Origin: Octadecabacter sp. B2R22
GTDB taxonomy: Bacteria > Pseudomonadota > Alphaproteobacteria > Rhodobacterales > Rhodobacteraceae
Direction: 5' to 3'
NCBI RefSeq assembly: GCF_018861045.1
Contig: NZ_JAHKQJ010000010.1
Location: 496,001 to 560,000 of the forward strand
Length of the DNA stretch: 64,000 nucleotides
Shown here: positions 1 through 8,111 of the stretch, piece after piece
How positions within the stretch are numbered: position 1 is the stretch's first letter
How the letters are laid out: the number at the start of each line of letters is the position of its first letter
Notes under the pieces: generated by a model
What the model was told of the DNA's origin: nothing
The model's input: only the letters and a program-made list of their open reading frames with translations
Databases searched by the model: none
Translations under genes and position numbers: made by a program

Positions 1-923
1 GCCATCGCAGGCGCACAGCCGGGCCGAGAGACGGTGACAGACGCGCAGGCAGAGCCACGCAGGAGAGATGTCTTGAGGTCGTGACCATCTGCGAGAGACG
101 TCAAAAGGCCGGCCATAAAGCTATCACCAGCACCTGTCGGTTTGAGCGCCTCGACTGGGTAGATACCTGTGTGGATTTCTTGGCCCTCAGCAAAGGTGAT
201 CGCCCCTTCGGGCCCCATTTTGTAAACAACAATCGCGGCGGTGCTTTGCGAAAGCTCACGCGCCTTTTCCAAGCCCTTGTCGATGGACCCCGCCATAAAG
301 CCGAATTCTTCGTCATTGCCGACGATCATGTCGCATTGATCGGCCGCGCGGCTAAGGACATCTGCGGCAACTTCGGCAGAGGGCCATGAATAGGGGCGAT
401 AATCGACATCGAAAATAATCGGCAGTCCGGCTTTCTTGGCCAGATCAAATGCACGGAAGGTCGCGCTGCGGGAAGGTTCTGCGGCCAGCACTGTCCCCGC
501 CGTAATCAGCGCGCCGAAACGGGCGTAATCGACGGCTTCGACGTCTGCGTTGTTCATCTCGAAATCAGCGGCGCCGTTGCGGTAGATAACGGACTGGTGC
601 CCCTCAAGACGGCTTTCGTAGACAGCGAGAGAGTTCCGAAACTCGCCGCCGACAGGGGTGACGTAGTCAGTGCCGACGCCGTAGCGCTTTAGTTGATTTA
701 CACAGTAACGTCCGATGCTGTCGTCAGATACCCGCGTTACGATGGTTGCCTTTCCGCCCAGTTTGCAAATGCCCGCCGCCGTGTTGGCAGACGATCCGCC
801 AAGACCTGCGTGAAAGGTTTCGGCGTCTTCTGTTGCCGTGCCTGCGGGCGTGAAGAAATCCATGCCTGCACGTCCGACGATCACGAAGTTATTGGCTTTG
901 ATGCCTTTTAGCAGCGAACTCAT
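1..923 (-). CDS. iolC: 5-dehydro-2-deoxygluconokinase IolC (partial, C-terminus beyond window)
   Basis: PfkB/ribokinase-family sugar kinase. It phosphorylates 5-dehydro-2-deoxy-D-gluconate in the cytoplasmic myo-inositol pathway. The ATG lies at 921-923 and the frame runs off the left edge after 307 codons. IolC proteins are usually about 330 residues, so only the last few are missing. Visible features are an N-terminal GRAGMDF segment, the substrate-loop GGSSAN, and the PfkB signature PTGAGDSFMAGL, whose Asp is the catalytic base. Near the cut end the segment SRPGCAPAM is a typical IolC tail. The start follows the iolD stop by one base, so the two are translationally coupled, and iolD is the upstream partner. 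The assignment rests on the signature plus the iolD/iolE context; other PfkB sugar kinases share the fold. Confidence 0.92.
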   Translation of the reverse strand, partial: MSSLLKGIKANNFVIVGRAGMDFFTPAGTATEDAETFHAGLGGSSANTAAGICKLGGKATIVTRVSDDSIGRYCVNQLKRYGVGTDYVTPVGGEFRNSLAVYESRLEGHQSVIYRNGAADFEMNNADVEAVDYARFGALITAGTVLAAEPSRSATFRAFDLAKKAGLPIIFDVDYRPYSWPSAEVAADVLSRAADQCDMIVGNDEEFGFMAGSIDKGLEKARELSQSTAAIVVYKMGPEGAITFAEGQEIHTGIYPVEALKPTGAGDSFMAGLLTSLADGHDLKTSLLRGSACASVTVSRPGCAPAM

Positions 924-924
924 G

Positions 925-2796
925 TTAAACGCCTTTTCGCTGTTTGGGCCGGCTGCTTTCCCAATCTTTATGGGCGGCCGTGACTTTAGCGTTTTCTGAG
1001 GTATGGGGTGTGCCGACTTCCCACCATGTGTGGCCTTCGGTCGTCCAGCCCTCATAGGGGTCTACTTTCATGACGATGACATAGGTCTGGTCAGCCGCCT
1101 TCGCGCGGGCAAATGCTTCGGCAAGGCCTGAGGGATCTGCAACCGTTTCCGCCAGTGCGCCCATGGAACGTGCGTGTGCCTCGAAATCAACGCCGACCTG
1201 ATGGGTCGCCGTTGGCGTGTCCGCGATCAGGTTGTTGAAGCTTTCGTTTCCGGTGTTGTTTTGCAGTTTGTTGATGACCGCAAAGCCGCCGTTGTCCAGC
1301 ACCAGGATGATCATCTTCTTCTGTGTCAGAACCGAGGAATAGACATCCGAGTTCATCAACAGGTATGACCCGTCGCCCGTGAACACGATGGTATCTTGAT
1401 CTGGTTCTTTTTCGGACTGCGCAATCCGCGCGCCCCAACCGCCAGCAATCTCATAACCCATACAAGAAAAGCCGAATTCAACATCGACCGTTCCGATATC
1501 CAACGTGCGCCAGTTTGCTGTAACTTCGGCAGGTAGCCCGCCAGCCGCCGCAACGACCCGATCACGTGGATCGCAAGCCGCGTTCACCACTCCGATCGCC
1601 TGCGCATAAGACGCAGGGCCATTCCCGAGGCGGGTGTTGCCTTCGACATAGTCGTCCCACTTGGCCCGCTCGGCTTTGGCCGTTGCGACCCAGTCATCGG
1701 GGGACACATATCCAATGAGTGCGTCTTGCAATGCGTTCAACGCTAGTTTGGCATCACCCACGACCGTTGCCGACATGTGTTTTGCAGCATCATGGCGCGC
1801 CGCGTTCAATCCGATGATCTGTGCGTCTTGGGCAAATGCAGTCCACGACCCTGTCGTGAAATCTTGCAATCGCGTTCCAACGGCGAGAATAACATCAGCC
1901 TTTTCAGCAATCGCATTTGCACTGTCCGACCCCGTCACCCCAAGTGGTCCGATGTTGAGGGCGTGCGTCGCTTTTAGGTTCGCACGTCCAGCGATGGTTT
2001 CGACAACGGGGATGGAATGGGTTTCTGCGAAACGTGTCAGTTCGTCCACAGCGCCGGAGTATTGCACACCACCACCCGCGATGATCATCGGGCGTTTCGC
2101 GGCCTTCAACAGCGCGGCGGCCTCGGCGATTTCTGCGACATCCGCGGCCTGACGTCGGATGCGATGGACACGTTTATCAAAGAAGGACGCGGGGTAGTCA
2201 TATGTCCAACCCTGCACGTCTTGCGGCAAACCAAGGAATGCAGGGCCACAATCGGCGGGATCAAGCATTGTATTCAATGCTGCGGGCAAGGATTGAATGA
2301 TCTGCGCTGGATGCGTGATCCGATCCCAGTAGCGGCTGACGGCCTTAAAGGCGTCGTTCACACCAAAGGTCGGGTTTCCATAATGCTCGAGCTGCTGCAG
2401 CACGGGGTCGGGCAGGCGGGTCAAGAAGGCATCGCCGCATAACAACAACATCGGCAAGCGGTTCGCATGGGCCAGTGCGGCACTTGTCAAAAGATTCGCC
2501 GTGCCGGGGCCTGCACTTGCGGTGCAAAACATGAAGCGGCGACGCAGATGGGCCTTGGCGTAAGCCGCAGCGGCAAAGCCCATGCCTTGTTCGTTCTGAC
2601 CGCGGTAAAGGGGCAATTCATCTTGATGGTCGTGCAGGGCTTCACCAAGGCAGGTGACATTGCCGTGGCCGAATATGCCAAACCCACCGCCACACAGGCG
2701 CGTTTCTTCACCGTCGATTTCAATGTATTGTGCTGCAAGATACCGCACGATTGCTTGCGCAGTTGTCAGCGTGATTGTTTGGTTTACGTTTGCCAC
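925..2796 (-). CDS. iolD: 3D-(3,5/4)-trihydroxycyclohexane-1,2-dione hydrolase IolD, GTG start
   Basis: Thiamine-diphosphate enzyme that hydrolyses the ring of trihydroxycyclohexane-1,2-dione to 5-deoxyglucuronate in inositol catabolism. The protein is 623 residues, normal for IolD. The N-terminal PYR domain has the family-typical segments GIFGHGN and LYRGQNEQGMG. The C-terminal PP domain has GDGSYLL followed about 30 residues on by LDNGGF, the ThDP/Mg motif. A longer frame opens at 2829. I chose the GTG at 2794-2796 because a perfect GGAGG (2804-2808 on this strand) sits seven bases before it and the protein then begins ANVNQTI, where the family begins. It shares its upstream region with the divergent dehydrogenase at 2916, and a LacI-type palindrome lies between them at 2874-2889. 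Confidence 0.95.
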   Translation of the reverse strand: MANVNQTITLTTAQAIVRYLAAQYIEIDGEETRLCGGGFGIFGHGNVTCLGEALHDHQDELPLYRGQNEQGMGFAAAAYAKAHLRRRFMFCTASAGPGTANLLTSAALAHANRLPMLLLCGDAFLTRLPDPVLQQLEHYGNPTFGVNDAFKAVSRYWDRITHPAQIIQSLPAALNTMLDPADCGPAFLGLPQDVQGWTYDYPASFFDKRVHRIRRQAADVAEIAEAAALLKAAKRPMIIAGGGVQYSGAVDELTRFAETHSIPVVETIAGRANLKATHALNIGPLGVTGSDSANAIAEKADVILAVGTRLQDFTTGSWTAFAQDAQIIGLNAARHDAAKHMSATVVGDAKLALNALQDALIGYVSPDDWVATAKAERAKWDDYVEGNTRLGNGPASYAQAIGVVNAACDPRDRVVAAAGGLPAEVTANWRTLDIGTVDVEFGFSCMGYEIAGGWGARIAQSEKEPDQDTIVFTGDGSYLLMNSDVYSSVLTQKKMIILVLDNGGFAVINKLQNNTGNESFNNLIADTPTATHQVGVDFEAHARSMGALAETVADPSGLAEAFARAKAADQTYVIVMKVDPYEGWTTEGHTWWEVGTPHTSENAKVTAAHKDWESSRPKQRKGV

Positions 2797-2861
2797 AGCG
2801 GCGCCTCCACGAAATTGAGCATGACGCACAGCAAATCGCTATTGACCTGCGCCCCCAATCA

Positions 2862-2889
2862 AAGATAGCCGTTTTGCAACCGGTTGCAA
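2862..2889 (-). promoter_or_regulatory. Probable LacI-type operator and iolD promoter
   Basis: Positions 2874-2889 read TTGCAACCGGTTGCAA, a perfect 16-bp palindrome with the central CG typical of LacI-family operators. On the minus strand its outer TTGCAA (2884-2889) could act as a -35 element, with TATCTT (2862-2867) as the -10, 16 bases apart. A bound repressor would then block iolD and also sit in the leader of the rightward iol genes. The same palindrome with one change recurs at 11168-11183 before the iolI/transport operon, and a LacI-family gene lies at 6119-7114. The palindrome is seen directly. The promoter boxes and the regulator match are inference. Confidence 0.75.
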
Positions 2890-2915
2890 CGGGATTCTTT
2901 TGGGAGAGAGAAAAA

Positions 2916-4019
2916 GTGGCTGAAATTGGAATTGGACTGATTGGCGGCGGCTATATGGGGAAAGCCCATTCCGTCGCGTATGCTGCTGTCGCAGGGGTGT
3001 TCGATACCCCATTGCGCCCCGTGCTTGAGATGATCGGCGCGTCGTCGCCTGCGTCCGCCGAACGGTACCGTGCATCCTATGGGTTTAAACGTGGAACTGA
3101 CGATTGGCGCACGCTGGTTGCAGACGACGCAGTAGGGGCAATCGTTATCGCTTCGCCGCAGTCCACGCATCGCGAGATCGCCGAAGCCGCCTTTGCGCTG
3201 GGCAAACCAGTGTTTTGTGAAAAGCCCCTTGGTGCATCGCTGGAAGATAGCCGTGCAATGCTGGCGGCGGCTGAGGCTTCTGGCGCCATTCACATGACGG
3301 GGTTCAACTACATCCGCACGCCAGCGTCGCAGTTTGCAAGACAGCTCGTGGCTGAAGGGCGGATCGGGGATGTGACTTGGTTTCGTGGTGAACATACCGA
3401 AGACTTCCTCGCGGATGAGACCCTACCAGCGACATGGCGCACGACAGGGGATGCCAATGGCACCATGGGCGATCTTGCGCCCCATATGATCAACGCGGCA
3501 CGTGCGCTCATTGGGCCAATCACCAGGCTGAGCGCGACAGCGGAAACCGTCCACACGACCCGCCCCGGTGGGATTGTTGATAACGATGACCAAGCACAGA
3601 TGATGTGCCGTTTTGAAAATGGCGCACAGGGACACCTGTTCTTTAGCCGGATCGCGACAGGTCGAAAGATGGGCTATGCCTATGAAATCCATGGCACAAA
3701 GGGCGCGATCCGCTTTGATCAAGAAGATCAGAACGCGCTGCATCTCTATACGATGGAAGGCCCCGAGGCTGAACGCGGGTTTCGCAAGATCCTAACGGGA
3801 CCGGCGCATCCTGATTATCTGCCGTTCTGTCAGGGCCCCGGCCACGGGACTGGGTATCAGGATCAGATTATAATTGAGGCCCACGACTTTTTGCGGGCCA
3901 TTCATGAACAACGCAACATCTGGCCAACCTTCGCCGAAGGGATGGAAGTAAACCGCGTTGTCACAGCTGCACTGGCTTCAAGTCGCACGGGCGCTTGGGT
4001 CGACATCAAAAATTTCTAA
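2916..4019 (+). CDS. Gfo/Idh/MocA-family oxidoreductase, probable inositol dehydrogenase, GTG start
   Basis: NAD(P)-dependent dehydrogenase of 367 residues, predicted to oxidise an inositol isomer (myo- or scyllo-) to an inosose in the cytoplasm. The N-terminal Rossmann motif GGGYMGKAH lies near residues 9-17. The family hallmark CEKPLG lies near residue 105 and the catalytic-region DLAPHMIN near 190. The frame opens earlier, but GTG at 2916 has a GGGAGAG ribosome site (2902-2908) at good spacing and brings the Rossmann strand to the N-terminus where it belongs. It is first in a rightward unit with iolE and another dehydrogenase. The family is broad and substrate cannot be read from sequence, so I give no gene symbol. 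iolG is plausible for this or the gene at 4937. Confidence 0.88.
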   Translation: MAEIGIGLIGGGYMGKAHSVAYAAVAGVFDTPLRPVLEMIGASSPASAERYRASYGFKRGTDDWRTLVADDAVGAIVIASPQSTHREIAEAAFALGKPVFCEKPLGASLEDSRAMLAAAEASGAIHMTGFNYIRTPASQFARQLVAEGRIGDVTWFRGEHTEDFLADETLPATWRTTGDANGTMGDLAPHMINAARALIGPITRLSATAETVHTTRPGGIVDNDDQAQMMCRFENGAQGHLFFSRIATGRKMGYAYEIHGTKGAIRFDQEDQNALHLYTMEGPEAERGFRKILTGPAHPDYLPFCQGPGHGTGYQDQIIIEAHDFLRAIHEQRNIWPTFAEGMEVNRVVTAALASSRTGAWVDIKNF

Positions 4020-4035
4020 CTGAAAGGGCTTGATC

Positions 4036-4932
4036 ATGATCAAGATTGGCAACGCACCATGTTCTTGGGGAGTCGAGTTTGCGGATGATCCGCGTAACCC
4101 GAATTGGCGCAAAGTGCTGCAGGAAAATGCAGGCGCAGGTTATACTGGGATCGAACTTGGCCCGGTTGGGTTTATGCCCGAGGACCCAGCCTTACTGTCG
4201 GATGCTCTCGAAGAGTTCGGGCAAACGTTGGTGGGTGGGGTGGTTTTCCGGCCGTTCCATGACCCGGACGCGTGGGATGATGTGATGGACGGCGCTGTTC
4301 GGACTTGCAAAGCATTGCGGGCCCATGGCGCAGAGCACCTCGTTTTGATCGACAGCATTTCACCACGCCGTGCGCCCACAGCGGGCCGTGCCGGTGAGGC
4401 GGAACAAATGGATAAAGCAGAGTGGACGGCCTACCGCGACAAGTTCGCGACAATCGCAAAGATGGGAACGGAAGAATACGGCCTGACGGTTGGCATCCAC
4501 GCCCACGCTGGCGGGTTCATGGACTTTGAACCTGAGTTGGACCGCTTGTTGGCAGAGGTCGACGAAAGCATTCTTAAGATCTGTTTCGACACGGGGCACC
4601 ATTCCTATGCAGGCTTTGATCCGGTGGCGTTCATGCGCCGCAATATCGACCGTATCAGCTACATGCATTTTAAAGACATCGACCCGAAGGTGAAAGCGCA
4701 GGTCGTGTCGAACCGAACCGATTTCTACGACGCCTGTGGGCAAGGGATTTTCTGCAACCTCGGCGATGGGGATGTCGATTTTCCAGCGGTGCGTCAGGTG
4801 TTGTTAGACAATGGTTTTGATGGCTGGTGCACGGTTGAACAGGACTGCGACCCTGAAGGCGACACATCGCCAATCGATGATGCAAAACTGAACCGCGCCT
4901 ACTTGCGGTCTATTGGATTTGAAGGAGCTTAA
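4036..4932 (+). CDS. iolE: myo-inosose-2 dehydratase IolE
   Basis: Dehydrates 2-keto-myo-inositol (scyllo-inosose) to the cyclohexane dione used by IolD. It is a cytoplasmic, metal-dependent TIM-barrel enzyme of 298 residues, the normal length. The N-terminus IGNAPCSWGVEF is characteristic of IolE. Later segments GIHAHAGG, DTGHHSYAG, YMHFKDID and CTVEQDCDP carry the His, Asp and Glu residues of the barrel active site. An in-frame TTG six bases upstream is possible, but ATG at 4036 has AAAGGG seven bases before it. It follows the first dehydrogenase by 16 bases and precedes the second by four, so the three form one operon divergent from iolDC. Confidence 0.95.
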   Translation: MIKIGNAPCSWGVEFADDPRNPNWRKVLQENAGAGYTGIELGPVGFMPEDPALLSDALEEFGQTLVGGVVFRPFHDPDAWDDVMDGAVRTCKALRAHGAEHLVLIDSISPRRAPTAGRAGEAEQMDKAEWTAYRDKFATIAKMGTEEYGLTVGIHAHAGGFMDFEPELDRLLAEVDESILKICFDTGHHSYAGFDPVAFMRRNIDRISYMHFKDIDPKVKAQVVSNRTDFYDACGQGIFCNLGDGDVDFPAVRQVLLDNGFDGWCTVEQDCDPEGDTSPIDDAKLNRAYLRSIGFEGA

Positions 4933-4936
4933 GGTC

Positions 4937-6091
4937 ATGGCGAAACTGAAATGGGGTATGATCGGTGGCGGCGAAGGCAGCCAAATTGGTCCTGCACACC
5001 GTCTTGGGTCCGGTTTGGACGGGCTGTTTGAATTTTCGGCCGGTGCGTTGGATCACCGCCCCGAAGAAGGCATCGATTACGGGCAGCGTCTCGGGCTTGG
5101 TGATCGCGCCTATGGGTCTTGGCAGGACATGCTTGAGGGCGAAAAGAAACGCGACGACCGCGTTGATCTGGTGACTGTCGCCACGCCCAACTCAACTCAC
5201 TTTGAGATCACCAAAGCCTACCTTGAGGCCGGTTTTCATGTACTGTGCGAAAAGCCTATGACAATGACCGTCGAGGAAGGTCAGGAAATCGTCGAGATCG
5301 CCAGCAAGACAGGTAACATCTGCGCCGTGAACTACGGGTACTCTGGGTACTCGTTGGTTCGGCACATGCGCGCGATGATTGCGCGTGGGGATATCGGCAA
5401 AGTGCGTTTGGTGAATGCAGAATTTGCCCATGGTCACCATGCAGATGCGACGGATGCGGATAACCCTCGTGTGCGGTGGCGGTATGATCCCGCACAGGCG
5501 GGTGTGTCTGCACAGTTTGCGGATTGCGGAATTCACGCGCTGCATATGGCGAGCTTTGTCACCGGCCAAGAGGTCACAAAACTCTCGGCGGATTGTGTGT
5601 CTTGCATTGATGTGCGCACGCTTGAGGATGATGCGATGGTCAACTTCCGCATGGATGGCGGCACGGTTGGCCGTCTGTGGACATCGTCTATCGCCATTGG
5701 TCGCCAGCACGGGTTGGGCATTCAGGTGTTTGGGGAAACTGGAGGGCTGCGTTGGAGCCAGGAACACCCCAACCAGCTTTATTATATGCCGCTTGGTGAA
5801 CGCATGCAGGTTATTGAACGCGGCGAAGAGAACCTCTCTCCAGAAGCAGATCGCACCAGCCGCGTGACCATCGGCCATGCCGAAGGGATGCCGCTGGCGT
5901 TCGCCAATATCTACACCGATTTGGCCGAGGCCATCAGCGCACGTAAAGAAGGCCGTGTGATGGATCGGGCTGCGAACCTTTTCCCACGTGCTGAGGATGG
6001 GTTGCGTTCCATGGCGGCTGTTGTTGCTGTCGCTGAATCTGGCAAAAAAGATGGTGCGTGGCTTGATGCGCGCCCACCAATGTTTCGCTAA
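4937..6091 (+). CDS. Second Gfo/Idh/MocA-family oxidoreductase of the inositol locus
   Basis: Dehydrogenase of 384 residues, about 17 longer than its neighbour at 2916 and from a different subgroup. It is probably used for a second inositol stereoisomer or an inosose interconversion. The Rossmann loop reads GMIGGGEGSQIG near residue 6. CEKPMT follows near residue 110, and FADCGIHALHM near 195 carries the catalytic-region Asp and His. The start at 4937 is preceded by GGAG (4923-4927 region) and follows the iolE stop by four bases. A hairpin at 6098-6119 follows the stop. The presence of two Gfo/Idh genes in an iol cluster suggests use of more than myo-inositol. Substrate is inferred only from neighbours. 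Confidence 0.88.
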   Translation: MAKLKWGMIGGGEGSQIGPAHRLGSGLDGLFEFSAGALDHRPEEGIDYGQRLGLGDRAYGSWQDMLEGEKKRDDRVDLVTVATPNSTHFEITKAYLEAGFHVLCEKPMTMTVEEGQEIVEIASKTGNICAVNYGYSGYSLVRHMRAMIARGDIGKVRLVNAEFAHGHHADATDADNPRVRWRYDPAQAGVSAQFADCGIHALHMASFVTGQEVTKLSADCVSCIDVRTLEDDAMVNFRMDGGTVGRLWTSSIAIGRQHGLGIQVFGETGGLRWSQEHPNQLYYMPLGERMQVIERGEENLSPEADRTSRVTIGHAEGMPLAFANIYTDLAEAISARKEGRVMDRAANLFPRAEDGLRSMAAVVAVAESGKKDGAWLDARPPMFR

Positions 6092-6097
6092 CGAACG

Positions 6098-6119
6098 GGC
6101 GCCCGTTAAATCGGGCGCC
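6098..6119. terminator. Hairpin between convergent dehydrogenase and lacI genes
   Basis: GGCGCCCG (6098-6105) and CGGGCGCC (6112-6119) form a perfect 8-bp GC-rich stem with a six-base loop. A second self-complementary 14-mer, AACGGGC/GCCCGTT (6094-6107), overlaps it. The hairpin ends at the last base of the lacI stop codon, so it can serve transcripts arriving from both sides. There is no long U-tract on either strand, so termination efficiency is uncertain. Confidence 0.6.
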
Positions 6120-7114
6120 TAAGCGGGCCGCAGCGTGCCGCGTTCGACAACGGATCCGTCGAATAGGCGGGCCTTCGGTTCTAGTGTGGGGTCGGCGACC
6201 AGTTCTGTAACGCGTGCGATGGATGCCGCGATGATTTCGGACACTGGGTTATGAATCGTGGTCAGATTGATGTTTTCCCAACCTGCCATTTCCATGTCGT
6301 TCAGACCGATAATGCCGACATCGTCCGGAACCTTCAGGCCTGCTGTCTGAAGCGCGGACATAGCCCCAATGGACAACACATCATCGCCGCAGAAATAGGC
6401 TTGCGCTGGCTTTGATGCCAACAGACGGGTCATCTCTTCGCGACCAGCTTCGAAAGAATAAGCAGTGGCAAAACTAGAGGTCGCGCTCATGCCGCTATGT
6501 TGTGCGACTTCTTCCATGAACCCCGCTTGGCGGTCGATTGTCGACGTCGCACTGGCTGGGCCGCCCAAAAAGCCGACATTTGTATAGCCGCGATCAATTA
6601 GGGTTCGCGCGGCCAGTCTTCCGGCAGCGATGTTGTCGATCCCCAAAACATCAACGGCCGGTGCTTCGGATTGGCGACCAAAAGAATGCACCACAGGGAC
6701 ACCAGCATCACGGAACGCACGCGCGAAATCGTGGGGCAGGGTGGAGGATGCGACAATCACACCGTCTACCGAATATTGGCGAAGCATCCGCACAGACGCT
6801 TCTGGGTCGGTTTCATCCGTTAGGTTCACCAGCAATGGGCGCAGGTCCCGTTCATGCAGCCCACGGGTAAACAGATCGAATACCTCGAGGAAAATCGGGT
6901 TGTGAAAGTTGTTGGAAACAAGCCCGATCATCTTGGTGCGACCGGTGGTCAGTGACGAGGCGAGGGCGTTAGGGCTGTAGCCCAGTTCGTTTGCCGCTGT
7001 CATGACTTTATTGCGGGTCTTGGCAGACACAGACGCGCCTTCAGTGAAGGTTCGTGAAACCGCGGAACGGGACACGCCCGCCAGTTCCGCAACATCTTTT
7101 AATGTGACAGCCAT
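6119..7114 (-). CDS. LacI-family transcriptional regulator of the inositol locus
   Basis: Sugar-responsive repressor of 331 residues. The N-terminal helix-turn-helix reads VTLKDVAELAGVSRSAVSR. A hinge helix near residues 50-58 (NALASSL) has the leucine that intercalates at a central CG step in this family. A periplasmic-binding-protein-like effector domain follows. It is the last gene of the leftward iolI/ABC operon, six bases after the small membrane gene, and stands between the two inositol units. Operator candidates with a central CG lie at 2874-2889 and 11168-11183, so it probably represses iolDC, the rightward dehydrogenase/iolE unit and its own operon. The inducer is likely an inositol or an early intermediate. 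The family is certain; the targets are inferred. Confidence 0.92.
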   Translation of the reverse strand: MAVTLKDVAELAGVSRSAVSRTFTEGASVSAKTRNKVMTAANELGYSPNALASSLTTGRTKMIGLVSNNFHNPIFLEVFDLFTRGLHERDLRPLLVNLTDETDPEASVRMLRQYSVDGVIVASSTLPHDFARAFRDAGVPVVHSFGRQSEAPAVDVLGIDNIAAGRLAARTLIDRGYTNVGFLGGPASATSTIDRQAGFMEEVAQHSGMSATSSFATAYSFEAGREEMTRLLASKPAQAYFCGDDVLSIGAMSALQTAGLKVPDDVGIIGLNDMEMAGWENINLTTIHNPVSEIIAASIARVTELVADPTLEPKARLFDGSVVERGTLRPA

Positions 7115-7120
7115 CCGGTC

Positions 7121-7321
7121 CTATTCGTCGGAAATGGCGCTGTAGTCAATCGTGGCAAACTGCCACGCGCAGATCACGCCAATTCCGATGAAGATGATCG
7201 CCCAGAGGACGGCCCCCGTGCTTAGCTCGAAGAGGCCCCACGCCGCCAGCACGATGACAATGGCGACGCGGATCCAGGCGGGCGCAAAGAAGGGGTGGTA
7301 AAGATCGATGAGCTTCCTCAT
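7121..7321 (-). CDS. Small two-helix membrane protein in the inositol ABC operon
   Basis: A 66-residue protein I do not recognise as a named family. It has two hydrophobic segments, about residues 16-35 (rich in Ile, Val, Leu and Ala) and 38-56, separated by a short polar turn (ELSTG), with short charged ends. That predicts a helical hairpin in the inner membrane. Its ATG overlaps the stop of the ATPase gene by four bases (ATGA at 7318-7321) and lacI follows after six bases, so it is firmly embedded in the transport operon. An accessory or stabilising subunit for the importer is a reasonable guess, but nothing in the sequence proves it. Confidence 0.75.
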   Translation of the reverse strand: MRKLIDLYHPFFAPAWIRVAIVIVLAAWGLFELSTGAVLWAIIFIGIGVICAWQFATIDYSAISDE

Positions 7322-8097
7322 GCGACCCCTTCGTATTCTGCGCCCGTTTTGGCCCCTGTGATATAGCTCACCACATCTTCCCCCGTGAAATCACCATTCT
7401 TAATGTCGAGGTTCGCACAAATGCGCCCACGACGAAAGACGATGATACGATCCACAAGATCAAACACCTGCCGCATATTGTGCGACACAAGGATCAGGCT
7501 TTCGCCTTGTTCCTTGAGGGTGCGAACGATGTTTTCGACCTGCGCTGTTTCTTGCACACCAAGGGCGGCCGTCGGCTCATCCATGATTGTCAGCTTGGAC
7601 GCAAACGTTGCCGTGCGCGCGATGGCCACACATTGACGTTGGCCGCCAGACATATTGGCGATGCTGTTCTTGATGTTCGGGATTTTGACGCCCGTTTTTT
7701 CAAGCCCGGCCATCGTATCGCCGCGCATGCCCTTATAGTCCAACAGGCGAAACGGACCCAGCCAGTTGAACTTGGTCTTTTCGCGACCAAGGAACAGATT
7801 GTCCGGCACGTTGAGATCGTCCGCAAGCGCGAGGGTTTGGAACACGGTTTCGATCCCTGCTTCACGGGCGTCAAGCGGACCGGCAAAATGGACGTCGTTG
7901 CCATCGAACGTCACAGTGCCGCGGGTGCGTTGTTCAACACCTGTGATTTGGCGAACAAAGGTAGATTTGCCCGCACCGTTGTCGCCCATGATCGCGACGT
8001 GTTCGCCGCGCTCAAGTTTGAAATCCGCATCTTCAAGTGCGTGAACGCCGCCGTAGTGTTTGGTCAGGCCTTTGGTTTCCAGAATGATATCTGACAT
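7318..8097 (-). CDS. Sugar ABC transporter ATP-binding protein (RbsA-type half, inositol)
   Basis: Energises a ribose/inositol-type importer at the inner face of the membrane. It has 259 residues and a single ATPase domain, unlike E. coli RbsA, which has two. Walker A is GDNGAGKST (near residue 36), the signature is MSGGQRQ and Walker B is LTIMDEP, all intact. The frame extends 16 codons upstream, but the ATG at 8097 has a strong GGGAGGG ribosome site and the protein then starts MSDIILETKGL. It lies 14 bases after the permease gene and overlaps the next small gene. Specificity for inositol is inferred from the operon. Confidence 0.92.
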   Translation of the reverse strand: MSDIILETKGLTKHYGGVHALEDADFKLERGEHVAIMGDNGAGKSTFVRQITGVEQRTRGTVTFDGNDVHFAGPLDAREAGIETVFQTLALADDLNVPDNLFLGREKTKFNWLGPFRLLDYKGMRGDTMAGLEKTGVKIPNIKNSIANMSGGQRQCVAIARTATFASKLTIMDEPTAALGVQETAQVENIVRTLKEQGESLILVSHNMRQVFDLVDRIIVFRRGRICANLDIKNGDFTGEDVVSYITGAKTGAEYEGVA

Positions 8098-8111
8098 TGC
8101 TATGCCCTCCC

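Noticed and set aside
2775-2915. N-terminal extension of the first Gfo/Idh dehydrogenase reading from 2775
   Set aside because: It would run through the LacI-type operator and the iolD start, has no family similarity, and the GTG at 2916 has a proper ribosome site.
5192-5878. A 228-codon minus-strand open frame inside the second Gfo/Idh gene
   Set aside because: Antisense shadow of a clear gene; no ribosome site or recognisable domain.
6094-6107. The 14-mer AACGGGCGCCCGTT as a possible operator
   Set aside because: It lies between convergent gene ends and overlaps the terminator-like hairpin, so an operator role is unlikely.
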